DNA of 64,000 nucleotides from Diprion similis (Eukaryota; Arthropoda; Insecta; Hymenoptera; Diprionidae): the NCBI RefSeq assembly GCF_021155765.1, contig NC_060115.1:496001-560000 (forward strand), in the 5' to 3' direction. The position numbers and the translations under genes were made by a program. Each line of letters opens with the position of its first letter. Within the stretch, counting starts at the first letter, position 1. Shown here in pieces: positions 26,772 through 40,027 of this stretch. The notes under the pieces are model-generated. The model searched no databases and was not told where the DNA came from. It saw only the letters and a program-made list of their open reading frames with translations.

Positions 26772-28413
26772 TCGTTCAAAATCTGCATACATCGAGTCGC
26801 TTCTCTGCTATATGCGCAGTTGGTTATTGTTATCTACACAACGCGGATTCTGTTAATTTTGTCGCGACTTAAGAACGCGCCGGGACGACGTCGCGTGTCG
26901 AGACAATTCAAATCTCCAACTTCACGTGGACGGTGAAGCTTGAACTTACTGCAAGGGTTATCGCTCAATATTTTATGAGCTTTTCTGTCCTGTTATTTAT
27001 CTGTTTTTTTGGTTTATTTTGCTCGTACAGAAAGCTAGATCGAAAATAAAGAAATCAAGATTAAGCTGATTCATTGCACACCGTACACTGGGATGCCGAT
27101 GATTTTTGCACCGACGTAAGTGCACTCGTTGAATGTCCCATGCAAAGTATACGAGTTTGATTTACAGACTTAGCAGGACTTGAGAGCAACCGTTCCTCAA
27201 TTATAGTTTAATTAACTTATATACCAACCGTATCTGTAGCCGGTTTGCAGATTAATCTACCGCACGACGGAGCGGACTTGGGTGCAGTACTGCGTAGTAT
27301 TGAATAAAGCAGAGAAAAAAATGTATGTATGTATATAAGTAGAAACGAAAGTCTCGATGGATGCCTTTGAAGTTAATTAACACTTGAAACTGGTATGCTT
27401 GTGCAATGTGCACACGATATATTCAAAGCGTGTAGAGCGTCGCTTCGCAATTGAAGATAACAGTTTGATAATTATTGAACGCGTGTATATTAACGTCGTT
27501 CGTAAACTGCATTATGTACATAATTGGAACATTTAATCCAGCGTCGTAACTTTTTAGCGGGCAATGTACCCGTGTTTCCATGTGTCCGACAGAGCCGTCA
27601 AAATATTCCAATGCATAATAGAACAGGTGGTATTATACCTGCGTAATAAAGTCATCCGGGTGGGATAGCCCGGGCGCGGAATCGCAATGCAGAAATACGC
27701 GCTGCACGTTTGCGAAAATTAATCGTCCCGCGGTGATACGACGCCGGCTATATACGGTAATTTCAAGGGACAAGACCCGCGCGTTACACGTACAGGTTGA
27801 GGTACGCGGTCAATTAATAGATGACCTCTCGTAAACCGTCCTACACCCTCCTCGGCCCCGTAAAAACTTCATCAAAACGCCATGCTCGTACCCCCTGAGC
27901 TTGTGGTCGAACGGGTTTGACACGGGTTCGTGTTTTATTAACGAAAAACGAACACCCTGCATTTACCTGTTCACCCAACTGTTGAAAGCGGGGAAAATCG
28001 ATGACAGCCCTGATTTCGGAGGTCGGAAATATCCTGGTAGTCTTCAATTTTTTGTTGCTGTCTATTTTTCATTGAACTTCTTTTCTGAATGGTACAATCT
28101 TTTGATGAATTATAAATAAGTTGTATACACCTAGAGGACTGGCGCGCTTGCACCAGCTTCGATCAAACTGAACGCATCAGGCTCTCTTCGATTAAACACC
28201 TGTCAGCTGTACAGGCTACTTTAAACATACTGCATGAAAAAAAATAACAAAATTAAGACTAAACAAGTGCAGCAGCCTAGTTGATCACATTAAATTAGGT
28301 CAAAATAGTACATCCTGAGTGTTCGCGCTCGAACCTCGCGGACCCGTTGGTATCTCGCGATGTTGAGGGTACCCGGCCGCATGGCGGCGCTCTGTGCGCA
28401 AACGGGGTTTAAC

Positions 28414-28450
28414 GGGCGCGCGCGCAGCCCCCAATTCACGCGCGCGCGCG
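28414..28450. repeat. paired alternating (CG)n tracts
   Basis: Two alternating G/C tracts (about 28414-28425 and 28438-28450) are separated by about 12 bp. Alternating CG sequence of this kind can adopt the Z-DNA form; that is known chemistry, not evidence of function here. Confidence 0.8.
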
Positions 28451-28992
28451 ATTCACTTAAAATCGAGCGCTCGAGTAGGTAGGACATACTGCTAAATCTC
28501 CCTATTCTGCCCGTGCGTGCGATTACCGCGTTCTTCCAGCGCTCGGTCGGGTGTCGAGTTCTTTCCATCTCACGTAGTTTAAGGATCGCGTTTTTAGAGT
28601 TGTACATGTTTGGCAAGGTAGATTGAGATTATTGAATGATAAAAATAATTTAGATTAATTTGTTTAACAAGGAACGCGCCAGCCAATTTGTTACTCTGTA
28701 GCCTGCCGAACTGATTTTTACTGAATAAATGCAGGACTTGCTTTGGCTTTTCCCTTTATACTGTGAGGGTTTTTGTGCCGAAGAAAGCGCTCTCTTATCT
28801 CTCGCGAAATTGTGGACTTTATTCAACCTCTCACTCACTCATCCCGTCCCGATTAGCTTTGGAATCGAACTCTAGACAAGTAACCAAACACTGAGTATAA
28901 TAGAAACAAATAAAAATCAACGAATTTGCACAAAAAAGAGCTATTATTAACAACGTTTTGAACCTGCTGGAAATAGCCCGCACGTCTTGCCT

Positions 28993-29028
28993 TGCCTTTG
29001 CCAAACTTTGCCAAACTTTGCCAAAAAT
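28993..29028. repeat. short tandem repeat, about 10-bp unit TTTGCCAAAC
   Basis: Three consecutive copies of a TTTGCCAAAC-like decamer, the last one diverged. Confidence 0.7.
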
Positions 29029-29309
29029 TTCTGAACAAGCTCCCTTCAGCGGCTTCACCCATATCCAAGCATGATAATTACTGATGGAAATTCGAGCAGT
29101 AGAAAAAGGAAAGATCGATAAGTTACAAATACTAGAAAATGAACTGAAACATAAAATTGACCGAGCCAAATGAGAGAAAATACATAATACCGGTGAAATG
29201 TGTGAAGAGATAGCAGAGTGAGACAGAGAGAGAGAGAGATAACGATCGAGAAAGTCAGCATCATAAAATGATAACAGATGCTAATCATGGAAGGAACAAA
29301 CAGAAAAAT

Positions 29310-29530
29310 GACTCTGCAGCGCAGTGAAAAATCGATTTGACAGTGTATGAGCCGTACTGCAAAAAAATAATTCTGCATTGTGGCGAATGAATCTGCAGTG
29401 TGGCCAAACTGTAGAAAATAATTTTGCAGTGCCGTGAAATGAATGTGCGGTGCGGTCATACTGTGAAAAATAATTTTGCAGTGTGGCGAAATGAATCCGT
29501 AGCGTGGTGAAATTATCCCGCGGTGTACTC
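29310..29530. repeat. degenerate tandem repeat, period 51-52 bp
   Basis: The motif AATAATTYTGCAKTG recurs at 29366, 29417 and 29469 (spacings 51 and 52 bp), each time followed by a GAATGAAT or AAATGAAT block and a GTGCGGTG/GCAGTGTGG block. Three full copies plus weaker flanking partials are visible. It is an old minisatellite; no coding sense is apparent. Confidence 0.75.
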
Positions 29531-32223
29531 AAACTTTTTGATTTACGGCAAAAACAAGTTACATATAGTTCTGTTGAATTAAAATGACTTGCATGCAATT
29601 AATAAATGCTCTGTTTGAAAATATATTCTGGTTTGTCAAATATCAGTGTCAGGTGATTTGCGTAGAATTAATAACTTGCGGGCCAGGTGAGCTACTATTC
29701 ATCGAAATTCAACGAAACATACAAATTTTCCATGGATAAAAGATGCTCGATAATTGAACCCGTTAGAGATATTATTAAATGCCAAACTATTTCGCTTTCA
29801 ATTCTTCTTCCACGCTAAAATCGATGATTTTTTGGAGAATCCTCGGTATATACATATCATCTCAGTCACAGATTCGAAGCCTCTTTTCGTCTCGACACTC
29901 TTTTTTCCTTTCCACCCAGTCTCGCGGTAGTTGGCTTGCACCCTTGAAGTTCGCGCTGCGATCTCCACGTGACAATATGAGACACCGGAGGGTTGACGTG
30001 AGGCCTCGAAGGAGGGGGATCGCTGCGATTGCTTTGCGCTTTTTCAAAGCTGAGCATCTCGTCGCGACGACGCCGAGTGCGGGTCGAGCATTTCCACTGG
30101 AAGTGCACCTAAGCCGAGGTCTTGGTGTGAAATTGAAATTCCTTTTACAGAGGAAGAAGCCGGGTAGGCACGTACCTTATCGCGTCCATCAACGAGCCCT
30201 GACGACTCGACGTAGAGCCGCCTTTGCCCTCTTCCTCCATTCTACACTTTTGGCCGCACGCTTTTCTGCTCTGCTCCTACCATCGACGCGAGTATCGTTG
30301 ATGAGCAAACTTTTCATAGGATATACGATGGAAACGAATACATCCCATTCGATAACTCTTAAAACCTGTACACAACGCCACATTGGAATATTAAAAGTTT
30401 TGCTCAGGGAATGAGGGGGGAGTGCGATGCGGGAGAACTCGGTGGAAAAGTCGGTGGCTCGAAACACGTTCGGAAAGGACGTTACTCACGGAATTCGGAG
30501 CGGCTTGAAACTGGAACGAATCCCTCTTGCACGACGCTCATAACTCTCAAAGTCCAATTGTGGCCTCTGTCCAGTGCACAATTTTAAACTATCCGTTTTC
30601 CAGCATGAGGTATCTCTTCTACAAAGTACAGTATCGATTCCAGAAACGAGTTCACCACGTGTGGTAAGAGAGTGACAATGAAGCGGTATGAAGATGAGGT
30701 TGAGGCTTATATTAGGAACAATCGTCCCAATCGAGATAAGTAGAGTGGATAAATTTGCCAGCATTTACTCAGCGAAAGTGGGGGAAGATTCGGAATCGTT
30801 GGACCACCGAAAAGCGTTTCTTAGACTTTCCCCTTATCAGGATCCTCCCAAATTCGCCGAATGGTACAGAACGTATTCAGCTCACAATATTAGTATCTAC
30901 CATTTAATACGATTTCCTTGATCACCCATACATGCCTTGGGATAAGGATGACGGTGAAAGACTTTTTTCTGAAGGCAGAAAACGGTTCGAGAAATCTTTT
31001 CCGAAAATAACCGATGCTCGCTGGTCTAGTCTATAAAAAGAAAAGAGAGAGGGCGTAAAGTCTTTGACACCTCAAATCAGGCAGGACGTAAAAACATATC
31101 ACAGATCGTATATAAAATCTGCTGACAGTACATATCACGAGAACGTTGTGGATGAAAGCTGAAAAGTTTGGGTTAGTTTATACGTGGAAACAGTAGATCA
31201 AATGAAATTGACCGAGCATATATGCAGCCTGAAACCTAAAACTAGAAAATGCATCGTAAGTTTACACTTTCATATTCGAGCGGTGTGTTTATTTTGACAG
31301 TGAAAATTTTCGTCGGTAGTCGTCGAGAATAATTCCTTTTCACTCGTATTTTTTCCATCAACTGGTTTTCATCTCCGAAGAAGACTCGCATACATAAATA
31401 TTTCTTTTTCAGGCGGGCACAACACGCTGCGAGCTCGCTAGCTAAAAAGTGTATTACACAAGTCTGGCGCTTCGAATCACGCGACAACACCGATCCTGCA
31501 CAGTTTATGACAAGAGTCTAACCTTATCGTACCTACGTTCCTTGTTTAAAAATACAAGCGCCACGGGACAGATCTCAGATTCCACCAACTGTGCATTATA
31601 AATACGTGATTCCCTTTCCACAGGGTAGGGTAGATGTTTTTGGTGCTCATCTCGATAAGGCGAAATTGGAAAGGATTTATTTCTGAACGGGCTTGAATTA
31701 ATCAGCCGCTCTGCGTCTCTCCTTTGCTGAACAAATCTGCGCGTGTAATTGATCCGATCGACACGCTGAGCTAAAACGGAGATTAAATTATACAACGGAT
31801 TTCATCGTGTGAATATAACACGGATATCGAACGGAACGGCTATAAAAGAGGCGTAGGAAACGGTGACTGAGTCTTTTTCCCGGCCTTTTCAGAAGGCCCG
31901 TGACCTTTGGTATTCCCTCAGGTTCAGCATGGGCTAATTCTCACTCGAATTTCTTATGCAAATTATAGAGGTTTTATCAGGCTTTTTTTCCCCTCGTAAT
32001 TATTTATACACCTTAGTCAATACACCCACAGCTCTGTGCAGTGGCTTTTGTACAACTCACGCACAATATAATAGAAGCCGAGCCGACGATCAAGATCATT
32101 CCTTGCCGAACACAGCACTGTATATCACAGATAAGGTCGACCCGACATGAGTTGGTACCTCGACCTCTGCCGCCGGCCCCGTGAGGCTCCGTACCTTTTT
32201 CCTTTTCTTTTTTGGTCGTAGTG

Positions 32224-32242
32224 TTTTTTTTTTTTTTTTTTT
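32224..32242. repeat. poly(T) tract
   Basis: Nineteen T in a row, followed by C-interrupted T blocks to about 32252. Confidence 0.85.
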
Positions 32243-35200
32243 CTTTTCTTTTAATTAAATTTACGATATCACAGGTGTTCGTTCCCGACTCGTTTATGGG
32301 TAAGATAGGAGCGGCAGAACCCCGGGCTACCGTATTTTTACTCGGCAGGTTGGATACCTTGGGCAGGATAGTATCTAGATAGAATAATTGTACACGTTAG
32401 CTGACCATCGCGCTGATAAATAAAGAATATATTTTTAGAACTAAAACATGAACGATGGTAAGACTTGGTGGAATTGTGATGAAACAGATGATCAAGAAAG
32501 TAGGAACGTCGCAGTCGCGTACACGCTCTGAAAAACCACCGGTAAAACGTGTTCATGCTCGTACTGTATATCATCACGTTTTTTCACGTTCGCGTCATCA
32601 CACGCTCGATTAAATTCAAACGGATTAAAATACCTGGAAAGCATATTATACCCAACCCGTATTCAGTCTGCGGTGATATCATGAATTTCTACCGTCACGT
32701 TCGCAAATAATAATGGCAAAGGAGAAAAAAAAAAAAAAATTAAAACGTAAAAAATATCATGAACTTTTCATTGAATTATCAAATATATAGGCTAACATCA
32801 AAACTACGCCAGGATTGATTATCAAATGAGATTCCTCTTTCTAGCTCACCTGCATCGGAAAAGTTACAGGCTTAAGCTTGCGAGCTTTCGAAGAAGTGGA
32901 AGCTTCTGCAAGTCTAGCAGAGAGTGCGTGAGCCACGCGGGATACAAGCTTACTCGAAAGTTATCCCTGGTGAATTCAGTGCGGGTGAGTATCGTGTGAC
33001 GGATCCCTTCAGGATCGATTCCCACTCAAGCGCAGCCTCCGTGTTACCACCGCTTTCCTCCGGTTTCCTGCCAATACTAAACGCCCTCGCGATTGCCGAT
33101 GAAATTTCGAAAAGCTAGCGAATCCTTAAGCAGGACACGACTCAGATCCCGCCGTGATTCTTGGTAATTATTCTCGATCCTTTGCAGTGAGAGGTCCTGG
33201 AGGTTCAGGAATCGTCAGCCTTGGCGAACGTGTCGAGCAGCTGAATGGCAAATCAGCCACTGGGGTATAAACGGCCAACCAGGAAAAGCGCGCGGATTTT
33301 GCCTCGAGGTTTCGAGGACCTTTTGGATGTTAATACCCACTCTGAGGTCGCGTATTAATTTAACATAACGAAGGTAGAACTTGCATGGTTCTGTCTGATC
33401 GGTACCTGCAACAGCTGCTGCTTTACCCTTGTTCCCAACTCCGCGGGAAGTTTGACGTGCCACGGGGTCAGTTCGTGTCTCGCGTCCTTTGGGTGGATGT
33501 AATATTTATTGCGTGCACAAGCAATTGGTGGAACAGGGAAAAGAGGGTCTGATCAAAGTTAGATGACAGTTGGATTCGATTCGGGATTTTTTCATCCTAA
33601 TTCAACGTTGCTCTCAATTCTGGCTGAATCTATTCTCGCAAATGCATTTTCTACAATTCTCTCCTATTCTCTCAAATACTCGCGTGTAGAAAAGTATCGT
33701 GAATAATTTTACATCTCTACTTTCATTCAGGTAAATTGAATCTTTAGCAAGCTCTTCCAGCTTGAATATCATTCGAACAGTAAGCATAATCCTCCAGCAA
33801 ACGTGATTATTGATTATTGTCTCCGTTGATATTCAATCTGTTTCATCTATTCCTGAGACTAGCCAACACGGGATATTGAGAGCGAGAATTAATGCAAAAA
33901 AGTGAAGTTCGCGTTTTCTTCCCCTTGAAAATAGGATGATGAAGAAAAAGGCAAGCCGGGTGCAATCAGACACCCCTCCCCCAGAAATAATTCATTCTTT
34001 CATTTCATTTCATTCCTTTCCTCGGTATAGTTCATAGCCAACGCCTACGTCCCGGTACTTGCGTTCGGAAGTTCCACTCGCCGGCGAAGATTAAAACGGT
34101 CGGGATAATGAGAAGTTTTACTCTGCTCATATACCTACACACACCTTCCTCCCATTGCACCCCATTTCATAAGCACGTCCCGCATTTTATTTCCCAACGC
34201 TACATCATTCCGGTACAATTCACCCTCCCGCGACCGTTTTCTACTATGATTATTGCCACAGCGAATCCACAGATAATTGAGTCAGGGATATCCGGTTCCC
34301 GAGATCCTGAGGAAGTGCATCGTACGAACTTCACCTTAAGGCAATCTGTTCCCGCTTCTCCCCGCAGCTATTATCATCCTCTGGTTGAGAGGGCTAACGA
34401 GAAAAGTGGAATACGTTGCGGCTCTGGGTAGCGAAGAAAAACTATCGAAGAGTGCCCAAGGGGCTTCTTGCTTCCGATAACCCGCTAAACTATTAGGATA
34501 GTCGCGCTATCGCCTAGGTTTGATAGGCTCTGGAGCCTGAGAGGCACTGCTTGCTGAGACCTCGGAATCGCCGGTTAACTCTTATCGAAAGAAGAGAGAA
34601 GGAGGGTGTGAGAGCCAGGAAGAAGAAGCATCAGAAATTGACATAGCTATTGTGTTTATTCACTGTACAGAGAAGCCAGAAACTTCGATTAATCTACAGG
34701 TATAATATCACAAAAACGCAGATGTACGCTTGGGAGTTTTTGCCGGGAGTAACGCAAGGTAATAGAAGTTGAATAGTGCTGTAAATGCCGAGTTGGAGAG
34801 AAACGGGAAGAACGATTAATCTGTGACAAGTTTTTATCGTCAGGGTGTCCGTCGCGGGCGTAAAATTACATCTGGGAGTTGACAATGGTTGTTTGGCGAA
34901 GCAGCACTTGGAGTCAGTTCCAGGGATAAGAGCCACATCTAGTCAAAAACGGGGACTCGGTGGTTGCTGGTACACAGCGTGAAAAATTATGGAGCAAAGA
35001 TGACGGACCCCTCGCATGCGTCCATTCGGAACGGGAAGCTGGATGAAAATTTCTCGCAGCGGGGAATTTTGCTATTTCCGGCGTATTTGCGTTCGACGGC
35101 TGCTTGGGCGGAGAGGAAGATCCACCGACGGTGTTTCCACAGGCGAAAGTAAGTTGTTTCGCCTTATCGCCGCCCGGCAAGAGGCATCTCGCACCCCGTG

Positions 35201-38200
35201 CGGTAACATAAAATAAACATATACCTTTGCATACCTTCCTTCGTCGAGCGGTGAGTTTGCACAATCGATCCTCGGCTTGGTTCCCTGGATTTTTTTTCAC
35301 ACCCCGACGTCCCTGCCGCCGCTGTCGCGAAAAGAACAACGTTGCACTCTATCTCTCGTCGCTCCATAATCTCCGGTCCCCATAAATCGACTGCGAAACG
35401 ATAGCTCGCCTTTAATGATTGTCATTATCCCGGTTGGATGCGCCGGCACGCCGCTTCGCTGAGTAATATTACGGCAACGTGATAAAATATTACATTGTCC
35501 GTCTGACAGGCTACACCTTGCAACACTATTAACCCGATTCTCGGGCCGTCACGACGCCTTTGCGTACGCGACCCCGTATCCCCATGGAATACCACTTGAC
35601 GGTATTAGTGCACAGGTGGGCTGGGTAGAAGGCTCAATCACGTGCCGCTACTTCGTATTGTATACGATGATTTTTTTCCATTAATGGCAAGTTCAAGAGG
35701 AAACGACGTCGCGTTTTAATTACGATCTTTACACGTTCGCTCGGTGCTCGAGTGAACCGGTCCGTGTCCCGATATCGTTTTAGCGACCCGTCGCAGAATT
35801 TCCGTCTGCATTTCACGCCAATCGATAATAACCCAGCACATGCATCTTTCGGCACGACGCGACGGTCCCGGGTCGGAAGGGATGAGTTACTTGCTGACGA
35901 AGGTAATGCGAAGGAAGACGGTGAACGCGGCGTTGAAATATCCGTTCAATAGGTCTTGGACGAGAGCTTCGGCGCAGCGTTGGATGCCCAGACGAGGTGC
36001 AATCAGCGGGGCAACAATGTGTCGCAAACGGATTAAGCCACGGCTGCGTGCGTCCGCGGTGTTTCAACGACCAAACAGCGCCAGCATGCATCGCGCAAAA
36101 AGCTGGCTCCAGCTTCAAGACGAACGGAATCTAGCTGGCCGCCGCCAGTAGCGCAAGGAGCAGGGAAAACCAGAGGTAATTTACAATTAGAACCGCATCT
36201 AGCATTCGTGACGAATTTCACCAAAGGCCCTCGCGTTTTCTCGGAACCGCTCCTGCAGGTGCGAGGTGTCGACTCCCCGGCGTACTTGACGTCCTCTACT
36301 CCGCACACGGCAGCGACGCCACCGTCAGAAGTCACCACCACAATGGCTGGGTCAAATTGTAATCGCGCTTACGCCCTCGCGGCACGAATCGCCGCCACCT
36401 CCGGTGGCATTGCAACGTTGGTTTCTGATCGGCGTAAACCTCGCCGCCCTCTCGTGATTACGATTCATTGAGCCCGAGACCGGCGCACCGTGGCTGCTGA
36501 GTATAAACATGCATATGCATACCTCGGTTAATTGCTGAATAAATATAGTCTAGACTTATCGCACGATGCTGCAGAGCTACCTTAACCCCGCACACGTCCC
36601 TCGTTCCTATCGCGCTGGTAGGCATTGCACATAGTTGTGAATCAGGAAATGTCCTTGCGCGATGGTTGACGAAGGACTCCGTAATCATCATTCTCATAAC
36701 TTGCGAAATATCAGCTCTATCATAATCGGAACACCCGTGGTATAAAGAATTTTCGGTGCTGTTAGTATCGTCATTTGAAGTCTTCACACTGAGGAATTCC
36801 GAGTCGAATTTCATATCTGGTAAAGTGAGGGTGTATACGTATAGAATGCGGATCCGGGGCCAAAGCCAAGAAGATTATTAGATCTACGATAGGTATATAA
36901 CTTGTCGTGTAATTCCTGAGTTGACAACCGAAAATTTTGGCAACGCTGAAAATCCCTGAACTCGCCGGTTCGTTGTGTATGCGTATACAATATACACATA
37001 TACAAGTATATATCTATAATTTATATCATATATACTTGTACAGGCTTCGTGCTGCTTATTCAGCCGCAACCGACAAAGTGGAAGAGCAAATACACACACC
37101 GCGCTTGGAAGAGGCAACAATTTCTTGTCTAGCCGGTTGTTTGCCTAAACTTCGGCCTGGCACACAAATGCCGGGACGGAAACTTCCTTCAAATTTTACA
37201 AATTCTTACCACCTCCCGCATCACGTGATGCTCAAAGTAATCTTCTTGATGTACCTACACATGCCTGAAGTACCTGTATAAATTTCGATCCCGGTTCTTA
37301 GTACTGTACTCTTGCAATGTTCTGATTCGAGCATTCTAAATTACAGTTCGTTACTCACCACAATTATGTATTCTTGTATCAGAAATCAGTCTGACGAACA
37401 GTCTTCTGGTGCTAATTTAATTTCCAAACCAGGAGTGAGTGTCAGTCATTGGGCAGCCTCAATGTGGAACCTGTTTTATCTAATTAACATTCAGTACACC
37501 GATCTTTCCTAGAGCCAGCGTTTCAAGGCTGCTCAAAATGATCGTAGGAATATTTCCAAATGATGGAATGCAAATTCCAGCTGTTGCTCAAATCGATTGG
37601 TAACTAGGTACTTATTTGCAAGGTTGATTGATAACCAATCGTTTTGAAATACTGGGATGGAAATACTGCAATCTACGTGCTCATCGTGTAAATAATTGTT
37701 AGGTATTCGAAATTTTGATGGGGCCTATAACAAACAAGATGATAGTTATTAATCCGAGCAGCTCGAATGTAAGCTTTTCTCGATATGTCAGTTTTCATTC
37801 CCAAGAACCTGCGTCACGCGGTGAAATTTGAAAGTTGTATCAGACAGTGAATATCGCGTATGCCGCGAGGAGAATACAAATGTACGACTGAAGATATCGT
37901 CGGTGAAATTTTATGAATTCGGCAACAGGTTCAGCGGCGTAGGGGGCAGAATAAGCGGGGCCCCATTGTTGCCGAGGGAAGAAAGGAGAACGCGAAGGTT
38001 CTTTCACATACATATTGACACTTCGTTCCCTCGCGTGACAAGATCTGTATTAGCCATTTGTCGCGTATGCGTGTGCGGGCCTGCAGGTACTGTATGGCTC
38101 TATCTGCGTTACAGATCTTGTCTGTATACGGGCGAGAGGAAATCACGAACAAAGAGACAATGGCGTCTCGCCCAGGCCGCGACGCGAACTCGAGAGCCCC

Positions 38201-39990
38201 GGTACAGATTCGGCCATGTAGCCAGGGAGAGCATCGCGAGACCCCTTTATCTGCCCTGGTGATAAAATATACATAATAATGTACACACGTAGGCACGTAC
38301 GGTTGTAACACTCGGTAAAAGGATGTCTGTATATGTTATAATCCGCGAGCACGGAGTGCCATGTATCGCCATATGGCGTTGGTAATAATCTTACTACCGA
38401 TACGTTATTCATAATGTTACTAACAACACGCAACTCCTGTTCTAGTTCAAGTCGTGGATACAAATGGCTTCGCAGTGTGTCATGCACCTGCAACCCTTGC
38501 ATCTTATCCCGATGCTGTCCCGAGTCTCCCTGCCGCGCCTTCTCTTCTCGATTCTCCGGGGTTTCAACTGGATTCGAAAAATCGTGTCGGCCACCAATTG
38601 AGATTTCTGGCCAACGTAATCTCTGTATTTTTGTTAGTCAAACGCGACAAGGGTCGGACCCTCCGACATCCTAAGAAAGCGTCCCCGATCCCTCTAAAAT
38701 TTCTGAAATTACACACCCCTCGTGTTATTCCTTCATGCATTCTGTCGAACATAGAGAATTTCCATGTACAAGTGTATGATTCCCATGTCGATTATCGCTG
38801 CCTGCGAGAAAAAAGTTCCTTGACGGTTTTGCCTTGAGAACAGTAAACTCGTGCGATATTGCAGGGTGCGTGATCTCTGACTTTGGTACTCAATGTTCGC
38901 TGGCTGTGGTACTTCGAGTACAATAGCAAGGCGTGCCCGGAGGCGCTGTTAATCGGACGGTGAATGGAAAAGGGGTGGTGGTGGTGGTGCAGCGTGCCTT
39001 TCGAGTTGGGTAAATAACTACAGTCTCTTACGACTCTTCCGGGATTCATTCGTTTGTTTCCTTTAGAAGGAAAGGACCAGCATCAACAGTCCCGGGGGAA
39101 CATTCGTCAGTTTAATAATTGAACAGATTGGGAAGCTCCTACAGTGCAGCTGGACTCGGTGTAGCTAAACCCGGGTGATCACGAGCCCCCTAATTGAACC
39201 AGAGGTAATGAAAGATTCAATCGCATTCTCTGAAATATAAATGTCTTCTTTGATAATCAAACAGCAAATAATACAAGGTCTCGGGAGATTCGCACTGTAG
39301 CACTTCGTTAACGCTTTTCTACAATGGTTTGGTTTCGGTACGAGTGAAGGGAGACTCGGCGTTGTTTCGTCATTTTGTAAACTAAAGCAAGCAGATGTAA
39401 ATGAACGCTTACGAGGGTGAGGCCCACCCTTAACTTCTAGGTACCGCACTTTCACGGAAACGGTTTATTGGAAGAATCCGGGGAGACGGACGTAACTCAT
39501 ATCGTACTTTGAAAAGGTTGGTGGTCCCGGAACTGTACAGAGAGTTGAAAGAGAATAACACGAGGCGCATCATCGAATCAATTGATAGTCGTGATAGGTC
39601 AGCGGGGAAATTCGACCGGGCAGGTGTAGAAAAAGCAAAGTAAGTGACCACCCGTAAAATGAATCTGTAAAATGGAATCGAAACAAAAAAGCTGTTGCTT
39701 TGCACTGCAAGCGTATCTAGATATCTTGATCATGTAAGCTGGAAATTGAATTTCCGGAAAGAACAAGTTTGATAGAGACGAGATGTATTTGATAATTTTG
39801 AGTTGCGAAAATCTTTCGGCAGGCAGGGGAGGGGAGTTTCCTTGCCGGAAGCTGCAGATGCTTGCCCGCAAACTTTTCTTACGGTTGGCCAACTATAAAT
39901 CTTCATCCTCGGACAAGACTTGAAAACTTACCAAGTTGAAAACTCATTTCATTAATGCGCTCACCCTCCCGCGTCCACGAAGCTCTTTCT

Positions 39991-40027
39991 CGTTCGTTCG
40001 TTCGTTCGTTCGTTCGTTCGTTCGTTT
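39991..40027. repeat. (CGTT)n microsatellite
   Basis: About nine CGTT/TTCG tetranucleotide units, almost perfect. Confidence 0.95.

Noticed and set aside
29779-30414. 211-codon open frame (plus), the longest in the left 42 kb apart from the real genes
   Set aside because: No recognisable domain, no ordered signal peptide or repeat, arginine-rich composition as expected from chance translation of CpG-rich DNA, and frames of 61-92 codons are open on the opposite strand.
30491-30566. Minus-strand short frame ending before GTGAGT
   Set aside because: The acceptor tract is poor and the peptide is unrecognised.
32873-32993. Splice-flanked short frame (plus) ending before GTGAGT
   Set aside because: A short frame open by chance is expected many times in 42 kb, and the peptide is not recognised.
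34914-35339. 141-codon open frame (minus) and overlapping plus frames ending in a GTAAGT-like site near 35149
   Set aside because: Several frames on both strands are open at once in GC-rich DNA, so none is favoured and no family is recognised.
35813-36471. Overlapping open frames of about 90-100 codons on both strands
   Set aside because: Mutually overlapping and without motifs; reflects low stop-codon density in GC-rich sequence.
38414-38837. Open frames near 38.4-38.8 kb (plus), 86 and 127 codons
   Set aside because: Three frames are open together and no acceptor-donor pair or homology could be recognised.
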